A DNA stretch of 19,336 bases from Baffinella frigidus (Eukaryota > Cryptophyceae > Cryptomonadales > Baffinellaceae): positions 24,100 to 43,435 of the forward strand of contig MU647419.1 of the NCBI GenBank assembly GCA_026770585.1, written 5' to 3'. Below are positions 7,269 to 16,600 of the stretch, in pieces (positions within the stretch are counted from its first letter, which is position 1; each line of letters starts with the position of its first letter). Under the pieces are notes generated by a model. It was not told the origin of the DNA and did no database searches. It saw only the letters and a program-made list of their open reading frames with translations. A program made the translations under genes and the position numbers.

Positions 7269-8324
7269 TCAAGAGCCAGCATTTGTGTGCGGAAAGGCTC
7301 GAGGAGCGCGCCCACAAAAAATCCCCACACAAAGGGGGCAACGTCGTTCAGGGGGTTGGACCTCAGTGTAGCCAAGGGAGCGTGCTCGGTCCTCAGGTCG
7401 TTTCGGTCTTCTCGTGTCGGTCTTCTCTTCCCCATCCGCTCCTGCGTGCAGAAGGACCCGAGCCACGCCAACGTGATCCTGATCCGCAGCGCAATAAAGC
7501 GGTGTCCTTCCGTATTCGCCTTTCGCCGACACGTCCGCCCCAGCTTGAAGCAACAGCTTCGAAACTTCCTCGTGCCCGTGATCCGCCGCGCAGTGCAGAG
7601 GTGTGTAACCGTCGTGGTTCTTTGCGGAAAAGTCAGCACCAGAGTCCAGAAGCACCCGCACAACACCAACACTGCCCCCACGCGCGGCGAAATGCAGAGG
7701 GGTGAATCCGTTCTGGTTCTTCGCCTCCTTGTCCGACCCCGCCGCAACCAACGCCCGCGCCATCTCCTCTTTTCCCCTGTAGGCAGCGCAAAGCAGAGGA
7801 GTAAGTCCTTCACTGTCCTTAGAAGACACGTCCGCCCCCGCATCCAGAAGGATCAAGCCCACCCCGACGTGGCCTCTTCTCGAAGCCCAATGCAAAGCCG
7901 AGTAGCCGTGGAACGTACAAGAAGCCACGTCGGCACCCGAATCGAGCAGAGTCCTGACCACCCCCTCATGCCCACCCTGAGCTGCCCAATGCAACGGTGT
8001 CGCTCCGTCGTTGTCCTTCGCCTGCACGTCCGCTCCCGCGTCCAGCAGCGTCCGGGCCACTGCCGCGTGACCGTAGCTCGCAGCTTCATGGAGAGGTGTC
8101 ATTCCGAGCAGAGGTGTCGCTCCATCGGCGAACGTCGCTGCGACGTCCGCCCCCGCATCCAGCAACGCCCTCACGATGACCCCGTGACCGCCGAACGCAG
8201 CCATGTGCAGAGCTGTCCTTCCGTCGCCATCCTTCTCATCCACATCCGCCCCTGCATCGACCAGCCGGCGCACCTCCGCGGTCTCACCCCTCCGGGCCGC
8301 TTTTACCAGTAGAGGCTCAGCCAT
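7269..8324 (-). CDS. Ankyrin-repeat protein
   Basis: The protein has about 350 residues and nine consecutive ankyrin repeats covering nearly all of it, with the consensus G-x-TPLHxAAxxGHxxVxxxLLxAGADVxAK clear (for example GATPLHWAAQGGHEGVVRTL). Ankyrin stacks bind other proteins; the partner cannot be told from sequence and there is no attached enzymatic domain. I prefer the ATG at 8324 (MAEPLLVKAARRG, where repeat 1 begins) over the in-frame ATG at 8339. Repeat 3 has a six-residue insertion, TPLLG before MTPLH, that looks like a small internal duplication. The repeats stop near EEKTDTRRPKRPEDR, and the last 30 residues are not ankyrin. A different frame stays open past the stop to 7076 with a hydrophobic stretch, so a 3' intron or a frameshift may hide the true C-terminus. 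No introns are evident within the repeats. Confidence 0.88.
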   Translation of the reverse strand: MAEPLLVKAARRGETAEVRRLVDAGADVDEKDGDGRTALHMAAFGGHGVIVRALLDAGADVAATFADGATPLLGMTPLHEAASYGHAAVARTLLDAGADVQAKDNDGATPLHWAAQGGHEGVVRTLLDSGADVASCTFHGYSALHWASRRGHVGVGLILLDAGADVSSKDSEGLTPLLCAAYRGKEEMARALVAAGSDKEAKNQNGFTPLHFAARGGSVGVVRVLLDSGADFSAKNHDGYTPLHCAADHGHEEVSKLLLQAGADVSAKGEYGRTPLYCAADQDHVGVARVLLHAGADGEEKTDTRRPKRPEDRARSLGYTEVQPPERRCPLCVGIFCGRAPRAFPHTNAGS

Positions 8325-8502
8325 CACGTTTTCTAGCATGCGACGGAGGGATGTTTACACAAACCAGGACGTATTCGGAGAGCAAGGATTCCAGTAGACG
8401 ACGTAGTGAGGAGGCAGTGAGTGAGCCGCCCGCCACGATTTGACCAGAATGGATTTTTTTCGAGGGTGGAGAAGCAGGGCTTTTGCGTAGGGACATGATC
8501 TT

Positions 8503-8598
8503 CCCGTGCCTAATCCAAAAATCTGAGAACACATTTGTGAAACAGAATGCAAAGTTCGCCCACAAATGTGTTTTCACATTTTTGGATTAAGCACGGGA
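8503..8598. repeat. Long hairpin / MITE-like palindrome upstream of the ankyrin gene
   Basis: CCCGTGCCTAATCCAAAAAT then CTGAGAACACATTTGTG is matched by CACAAATGTGTTTTCACATT then TTTGGATTAAGCACGGG, with about 37-bp arms and a 22-bp loop. It sits about 180 bp upstream of the ankyrin start on the other side. Beyond it, 8599-9709 has no convincing gene: the 140-codon frame 8566-8988 begins inside the palindrome and has no domain. Confidence 0.7.
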
Positions 8599-9345
8599 GG
8601 GCACTCAAAACGAGGGTTCGCGGCGTTTCCTGGTCCCGAGGCGGGCCCGTCGGGCGCTCGATTGGGTGTAAGTTTCGACCCCCTGGGCTCATTTCACTTT
8701 TCTCGACGGTTCTGGAATCCTCAAAACATCATCTTCCAATCCGCTTATGAATCTGGGGCATCAGAAGCCCGAAAACATGCTCAAAATATGACTCCCCCAA
8801 AACCACCGCATCTGGGTTTGCACACTCTTCCCTCCCTCCTCGCTAAAACCTTGTTCCAACAAAGATGCTCAGATTTTCAAGGCCTACAACTTTGCGAGCG
8901 AAAGTTTTTTGAAGTAAGCTGGGGCAGAAAAGTTGGAGGCATCATAGTTCGTGACATTGGAGCCATTTTTGGATTTCCTGCTAAATAACCTGTTTGTGCT
9001 TCTCCATCCTCGCAAAAAAAACGGCTAGGGCTGTTGAAAATAGACCCTCCCTTGACACCATCGGCCTCAGCACTGCTTCCGCCTCCCACCCACCCAGGTG
9101 CATCGCGCCCCGCCCGCCCACCCGCCCACCCCCTGGCTCGCCGAGCACTCGCGCGGCGCACACCCTCGCAGCCCATTGTCTGGGCTCTGGAGCGACCCTG
9201 GGCACACGAAGCGCCTTTACTCACCTCGTCGGGAATTCTGCGCTGGCGAACACTTGAGGACTGGTACACCACGCGAGGGAGCCAGACATTGATAGGTGGA
9301 AAGAAGAAACCGTTGCCAGGAGACCTGAGACACGAAGGGTGAGCG

Positions 9346-9422
9346 CCTGCCCAATGCCAGGCCAAAATCGCCTGCCCGATGCCAGTTCAAAATAGGTTGC
9401 CCAACCTTAGGTTGCCCAAAAT
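9346..9422 (+). repeat. Short imperfect tandem repeat before the ART gene
   Basis: CGCCTGCCCAATGCCAGGCC then AAAAT is followed by CGCCTGCCCGATGCCAGTTC then AAAAT, then two copies of AGGTTGCCCAA. It lies about 300 bp upstream of the proposed start. It could be promoter or 5' UTR sequence, but no known element is recognised. Confidence 0.5.
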
Positions 9423-9709
9423 GCAGCGCGCTGCAGTTCCCGGATGACTTCTCTTTGCGCGGTGCAGCCACCTCCGCAGGGTGTCCTGCTGCCTCCAGAT
9501 GCTCGCTAGTGCCCGCGGGTTGTCTCCTCCCCGATGTTGCTGACGCCCATATCAGCAATTTTCCTCCATCCAGCCGTTGCCTGACCCGCCGTTCTCTTCA
9601 GGAGCTCTGTGCCTCCGAGCAAGCGCGTGTGGTTCCGCGCCATCAGGCCCCTCCCGCTGCCAAACCACTGACGCTTGCTGATTCAACTTCACAATTCCCC
9701 CCCTTCAGG

Positions 9710-12700
9710 ATGGAGAGCGGAGCGGAGTGGGACATATGCACCTGGGTGCAAGGGTTCGAGGGGGCAACTGTCCACGCGGCGCTGGCAGAGGTGCTTCATC
9801 GTTCAAGGCCGAAGGATGGGCGCGCCCAGTACGAGTGGTGCCGGGAGCTGGCGGGCGAGGCGGAGAAAGAGCCAGGGCTCATCGCGAGCATGCTGGGGAC
9901 GGCGTTGGTGGAGACGGTGTCGGCGGTGCTCCTCAAGCAGCTGCACGCTCTCCGTGAGCAGGTTCTGAGAGTTTCGACTCGATGCTTTGCATTGCCCTGG
10001 CCCCGGAGAGCGTGAATGTTCTGGTGCAGTCGCGTTGGAGATTCTCACGCAAGGTCACCGCAGGAAGCCGCGACGGCCAAGGAAAAGAACGACAAGTTCA
10101 TGCAGGTACTCGGCCCTGCCTGTTTGAACCTGAATAATACGCTTTGGAAAAGTGCTATGCGCGCTCTCGTCCCCTGCTCTCACTGATCATTATTGATGAA
10201 ACGCGTGGCGTGATCGACGAGAGGGGAACTTGCAAACCCAGATGTTCAAACCAGGGTCGTTGAACCTACGCCCTTAGCCTTATAGGCGATGGAAGCAGGC
10301 CCTAGAGCACCACCTACGACAGCGTAGGCCTTTGCTTTGAGTGATGAGTGAAGCACTCTCTCTTGCAGGATGCGAAGGCGCAGTTCAAGTTCGGGGAGAG
10401 GGAGGACTTCGACAAGGGGCTGAATGAGCTCATCGGGTTCCCCAACGACGAGAAGGTGCTTGCTCTCAGTCCCAAGACTGTTGACCAAACCAGCCAGTGT
10501 TCGTACCGGTAAAGTTTCTGAAAAGGGAAGTGTCCACTTTTCACCTTCATGGGGGGGGGGGCGTGTGTGCGGGACCGGCGCTGATCGATTCCCCACATCG
10601 ATCTCCCACATCAGGTTGTCGCCGCGATGTACCTGGAGCACTGCGGCACGGAGATCGCCACGAAAACAATATACGCCCACAACTACGGCATTACCACGAA
10701 CCCTCTGTATGAGTGGAAAGCGGCCGCTGGGCGGTAAGCCCTCTTCTCTCTCCCTGCCCCCCTCTCCTGGTTTGTGACCCTATCTGCTTCTCGATTGGTT
10801 AGCCAAATCCCGACGCTCTGAATCCTGCACTCCCAGCGATGAGACCGGGGCCCACACTCGGTCCTGGAGCTGACGCCTGATTCCATTACCAGGTGGACGC
10901 CGGAAGACCCGAGCTTCGAGGCAGAGGAGGGGTTCAAGACGCCGCAGGAGACCAGAAACCTGTCCCCAAAGCATTTCCGCCAGATCATCCCCCTCACAAA
11001 GCTGATGGACCCCCCTACAGCGGAAGAACTGCGAGAGTGGAAGAACCCCACGGCGGAAGAGCAGGAGCGGTGGGATTCGGAGGAGAGAGAGCCCTGCGAC
11101 GAGCCTGCGCCCCGGGAGGCGGCACTGATTCGCAGGGGGCGGCGGTGCGCGTGGCGCGCGGGGCTGACCGCTGCGGAGGTGCTGGCGGTGCGGATGTGGT
11201 CTGGGCCGATGTTCGTGGACTACAACGCCACGCTGCGCGGGAGGGTGCGCGGGGAGTTCACCACGACGCTCCACGCGGTGCACTCGGGGATCTACAAGCT
11301 ATCCAAGGTCACGCCGCCGGGGAAGGTGCGGCCTCAATACCTGAACTCCGCTCTCTTCCGCCAGTATTTTTGAAACGCCTCTACTAAGTTATCTTCCTCC
11401 AGTATTTTGAACTCTTGCAACCATGAATCTCCACTAGGGTTACGGACTGTCACCTGCACCACCTACGCCAGGCGCTAAAGGGCTTCAAGGTTCCTACTTT
11501 CAGTCAACTCTAGGGCTGACCGCCCCTGTTTTCGGGGGGGTCAACCCCGGGAGTGGGACGAACCGAAAAGCCCTTTAAGTGATTGGAAACGGGTTTCGCC
11601 TGCACCAGTCAGCCATACTATTCTCCAAGTCCACTCCAGGCCCTTGGGTAGGGTATCTGGTGGGCGTACTTGGAGCCATTAGGGCGTACTTGGAGCCGTT
11701 TTTGTGCTAAAAAAATACTTTTGAGAATTTTTTCCTATCAAAATGACTTTTGAATACCCCCCTCTCCAGCCCTGCGTGGAACGTGTGCTCTGTGGGTGGT
11801 TGTTCGAGGTTGTAGAGGACAAGGTTGCAAACTCCAGTTTTCTGAACTGCTAGCCTCTAGCGCTGTCACCACACGAGAATGCTGGAGCGCCCAATTTAAA
11901 CCCTGCATTGTACATCTGTGTAGTAACTTTCGTGGGTTTGGTCACATTATTCACAGAATTTATGTGAGTAACAAGGTCGCTCGAGCGAAGGTGTACCGCG
12001 GCGTGGCGAACCGCGCGATCACGGACAAGGATTTCAAGGCAGGGCACTTCGTCGAGATGGGTACAACCTAAACCCTTGTTCAGGCCGAAACCCGAAACCC
12101 TCATGTTGAATATCTCGACCCTCGACACACAACCCTGACCGCACAAGATAAGTCTTGAGAATTGCATAACCCTCAGTGAACACCATCTCCAAATCCCTAA
12201 CCCTCAACCCTGCACCAGGGGCGCAGTCCTTCACTCTGGACAAGAACGTGGCACTCACGTACAGTCCCCCCACCCTCTCCGCCACACTCCACCAGCAACG
12301 CGTGCCTTGGTGGGTGCCACTGCAGAAGAACAACGTACATGGTGCACCTCTGATGCTAAACTGGAGACCTGGGGGGGCAGCTACTCGGGCGGCAGCGACT
12401 CCGCAGCCAGCTACCTGTTCGAGGTGCAGGTAGACCACCCACCCCTGCGGTTTTTCAACCATTGCCAGCAACAGACGAGCTGACTCTTGGGCCCTCGCTA
12501 CCCTTGCGAATTTATCGAGGGCAAGTCACCACCCTCACGTTCCTTTGGGGTCCTCCCATCCTCACCCAGCCCCATCTTCCTCCTTTCAACCCTCGTCCGA
12601 GTGTGGTGACAAAGCACTCTCGCGCGAAAGGGCTTTGCCACCGCACGTCGCTGAATGCGTTGCTGCGCTGGACAGGAGGGGGAGGTGGACCGGGGCGCAG

Positions 12701-13626
12701 ATATCTCCTCGCTGAGTTACTATCCTGAGGAGCGCGAGAAGCTCTACGGCGCTCTCTCCATGATGCAGGTTCTTGGCTGGCAGCTGTACTTCAATTCTTG
12801 TTTTGCGTGTTTTCAACGGGAGGTCACCTGTGCACAGCTTTAGCGGGGCAACTGTTCACGAGGCCAGAGGTTTGCACATCCCCCTCGAGCATGCTGGAGC
12901 ACCCTATTCACATGTGGGGTTGTAAGGGTTTGTACCAGGTTAGTCACGTTACTCACATAAAGTCTGTGAATAACGTGACCTAACCCACGAAAGTTACTAC
13001 TCAGATGTACAATGCAGGGTTTCAATTGGGTGCGCCAGAATTCTCGTGTGGTGACAGCGCTAGAGGTTCGCAGTTCAGAAAACTGGAGTTTGCAATTTCA
13101 CGGCACACGGGGGGCACCGGGGTTCACACATAAGGGGCACCAAGAAATATAGGACAGGGCGACGATCGCCTCCCCTCCAAGCTGTGTCACCGCCCCCACC
13201 CCGGGGAAAGACTTTCGGAAAGTCTTTCCCCGGCGCACTTGTTCCACGCCAAGTTCCACGCCAAGTCATAGGTCGGAATTTCAGTGTACAAGTCTTTTTA
13301 ACTTTTTTACCCAGATCCGGAAAGTTTGTATTCGGATCGGACGTGGAAAGGACGAGTAGCTGCGAAATCGATGGTGGCTACGTACTATTTAGTACCACGA
13401 AATGAAACGTTGCGTTCTGAAATTCTCAGTAATGAGCTGCCGTGGTCAAGAACAATCTCTCTCGTGGCTGGTTGTGTACGCATAGAGAGTACTGGCTTTG
13501 TCACAGTTTCGCGGCTCTTCACCCTCTCTTCTCCCCTGAGCAGACATGCGTTTCTCCCTGACCGCTACAGTGACGTCACCATTTCAATGAAGGCATCTTT
13601 CTTTTTCTCTCTCTCTCTTTCTCTCT

Positions 13627-13687
<61 letters not shown>

Positions 13688-16600
13688 GATCTCTCTCTCT
13701 CTCTCTCTCTCTCTCAGAACAATATGTGGCTCTCCCGCAGGTGGTGGGTGACCGCGTGGAGCGCGGGACAGTCGTGCTCAAGATGCGCCTCAACGTCAAC
13801 GCCAAGGTCCCACCTTGCGCAAATTCCAATCAACGTCCTCACAGAAACACTCGGGTGTGTACCAGACGAAGGAACGGCACACTCCTTCTGCCTCTGCAAT
13901 CAGACACGCGCACGAGTTGATCCGTGGTGGGTCTTGGACGGGCAGGCGGGCACGATTGACGAGGTGGTCAACCGCAAGCACACCTGGCTCAAGGTTTGCA
14001 GACCCCTCTGCTGATGTTTCTGGTTCTTGGTTCTTGGTTCTTGGTTCTGAGTGGCACGGTGGTAATGAAGATGACCAGTTCCTTTTGATCATGTTCATGG
14101 GTGTCCCCTAGTGGTGGTGCTTCACGTTTCTTCAGATTGACGGTCTCCCGTGTTCTTGTCCAGTGCTGACTCACAGCTCTTTACAGATACTTTTAGTTTC
14201 CGCTTTTGAGGCGATGCACGGTGCAGGCGTCTGCCGAGATGCTGCTGCGAGAGGCGAAGTCGGCTCCAGCTGTGTTTCGGCTGGAGGAAACAGTCCTGGG
14301 CGCATCGCGGCTGGGAGAATTACAGGCGTTGCTGCTAGAGCTGCAGGAGGAGACGGAACCGTGGCGCTTCAACGACTCGGAGGTGTTTATGCAGTGGAGC
14401 CGGGCGCTCACGGACACTTGGAAGGGGGTGCTTCGTCATGCGGAGCTGCTGGAGGCCGTGGAGGGGTTGCTGGGGACGGGGACGGCGCCGGAGGGAGATT
14501 CGATGGAGGGGCCAGAGATGGAAGAGGCGGCAGCGTTGAAAGAGGCGGAGCGGACGCTTCTGGGGCTGCGGGCGCGGGCGCGACTGGGACGGCTGCCGCG
14601 GAGGCTGGCGATGATGCGGTTTTGTCAGATGACGGGGTTGGTTCGGCTGTGGCAATTGGTGGTGTGGTTGCTTCTTTTGGTTTACATCGCCGGCGTGATG
14701 TGGGTGCCGTGGATCATACTGTGGATTCTGGACACGGTGCTGAGTACGCTGTCGGTGGGCTTCTTCTCGGGCCCCCTTGTCGACTTGCAGGCCCACTGGC
14801 TGATGGCATTCTGGGTGTTTTATACCGAGCCCTTTTCCTCATTGAATGGGTCGCTCGACCCTGATAGGCTTCCGTGGGCGTCGACGACGTTGACACTGTG
14901 GGGGGCGGAGGTCATCGCGCTGAATTTTGCGTTCAAGCAACTGCAACAAGCTGCTGCCGACGCGGATGGTGTGGTGAGGGGGGAGCTTACAGGGCTGGGA
15001 GACGAGCTGCGTCGCGCAGAGGAAGCGGTACCCCCCTGCAGACCATGATCCTGAGATCCCCCCAACTGTTGATCGCCTCAGTCAGGGGCTGCAACAGGCA
15101 GGTAACTAAACCGGGAGGGGTTGGGACCAGACGTGACTGATCCTACTGCTATTCTTTGACAAGATCTGATCTGCCTTCTCTACAGAACGGTGTCTGTCTT
15201 TGTTGGGAAAGAATTAATTCTAAAGGCCCGAAATCGAACCCCTAAAGGTGCGGAAGCTGTGGGCAAGCGGCGGGCTGCGCGTGAAGGAGCGGATGGGCGG
15301 GAATCTGCGGCGCACGGTGACGAACCCAACCCCGCATCCCTAAATCACACACCCGAAACCTTACATCACAAGTCCGAACCCCCAAACTCTAAACCCTAAG
15401 CTCTAAACCAGGTGATGGAGGCGCTTGCAGGACTGTCGACTATGAGGTTGGCGGAAGAGCACCGGGGGGAGCGGTTCAGGAAGGCGGTGGAGCACCTGGT
15501 GGAAAGCTGCGGGGAGCTGCCGATGGACGACCGCGCGACGCGGGTGCAGTTTTGTAGACTGCGGGATCTTTTGCGGAGTAAGCTGGGACCGGGAAGCCAA
15601 AGGAGTCAGTACCTGGAGCAGAAGTTTGGGTGGATGGGCGAGGGGGATGGGCTGAAGCGGCGGAGCGTGTCTCGGCTCCTGGAGCTGTTCAAGGCCGGGA
15701 CTGACGCGAGCACGGTGACGTTTCGGTCTTCAGAGGTGGAGGACGACTGGGAGGCAGAGCACGCGGGCTTCTTCATGTGCAGCTGCGAGTACCTCGACGG
15801 GTTTCCGCTGGACCAATTGTGCACGGGGAAGCTGACGGGGCTGGAGGCCCTGGCCCTATCGAGACAGCAGGCAGCGATGCTGGCGCGCTTTGTCACGATA
15901 CACGCGCCAGGGGACGTAACGCTGACGGTCGGGGAGCAACGGGTCGGGGTGCAGTTCGGGAAGGGCGCTGAAGCGGAGCTGTTTGGGCTCAAGGAACATT
16001 GGCGCGATGAGTCGTGCGAACTCTTTCTTCAGAGACGAGCGTGGACCGTGGACGTGCTGCGGGCGCTGGTCGCGTCTGCCAAGTGCGCCACGAGCAGCCG
16101 GGGGGAGGGATTGACTCCGATCCCGTGGATTGAGAAGCTTGACTTGTCTGGTAACCTGGAGCTGAGGGCGGGAGACAGCGGGGCGGAGGCAGCTGAGCTG
16201 ATCATGGAGCTGGTGAGGCTGGCACTCCCGGAGCTGGAAATTCTTGATGTCTCAGCTTGCCGCCTGGGCGACGGGGCAGCGGCGAAGATAGCGGAGGGGG
16301 TCGCGCAGCTGCCAAAGCTCCGAAGGCTCGAGGCCTCGAACAACAGGGTGGGGCTGCGGGGCAAGAAAGCCCTGCGGCGCGCGTGGCGTCGCGCGCGCAA
16401 GCCCAACATCTTCCTGTTTACATGTCCCGAAGGCCTCCCGGACGGGCAAATCCTGGACATGATGGACGGGTGCTGCTGGGGATGCGTGCTGCCCATTTGC
16501 GCGCTAATGCTCACGGGGGGGTATTGCTGCGGGCTCCTCAACCCCGACAAATGCAAGACGCGCCGCGTCGCGGACAGCAGGGAGGATGATGGAGGCAGCT

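Noticed and set aside
7287-8312. 341-codon + strand frame opposite the ankyrin gene
   Set aside because: It is the antisense shadow of the ankyrin repeats; the minus-strand frame has nine clear repeats.
8566-8988. 140-codon + strand frame
   Set aside because: It begins within the 8503-8598 palindrome, has no recognisable domain and no supporting splice or codon pattern.
13326-13829. Ser-Leu and Arg-Glu frames over the CT tract
   Set aside because: They are translations of a dinucleotide microsatellite in intron 9.
14163-14864. 233-codon Gly/Ala/Arg-rich + strand frame overlapping exon 12
   Set aside because: It is a shifted frame; the exon 12 frame has hydrophobic segments and phase-compatible joins on its 5' side.
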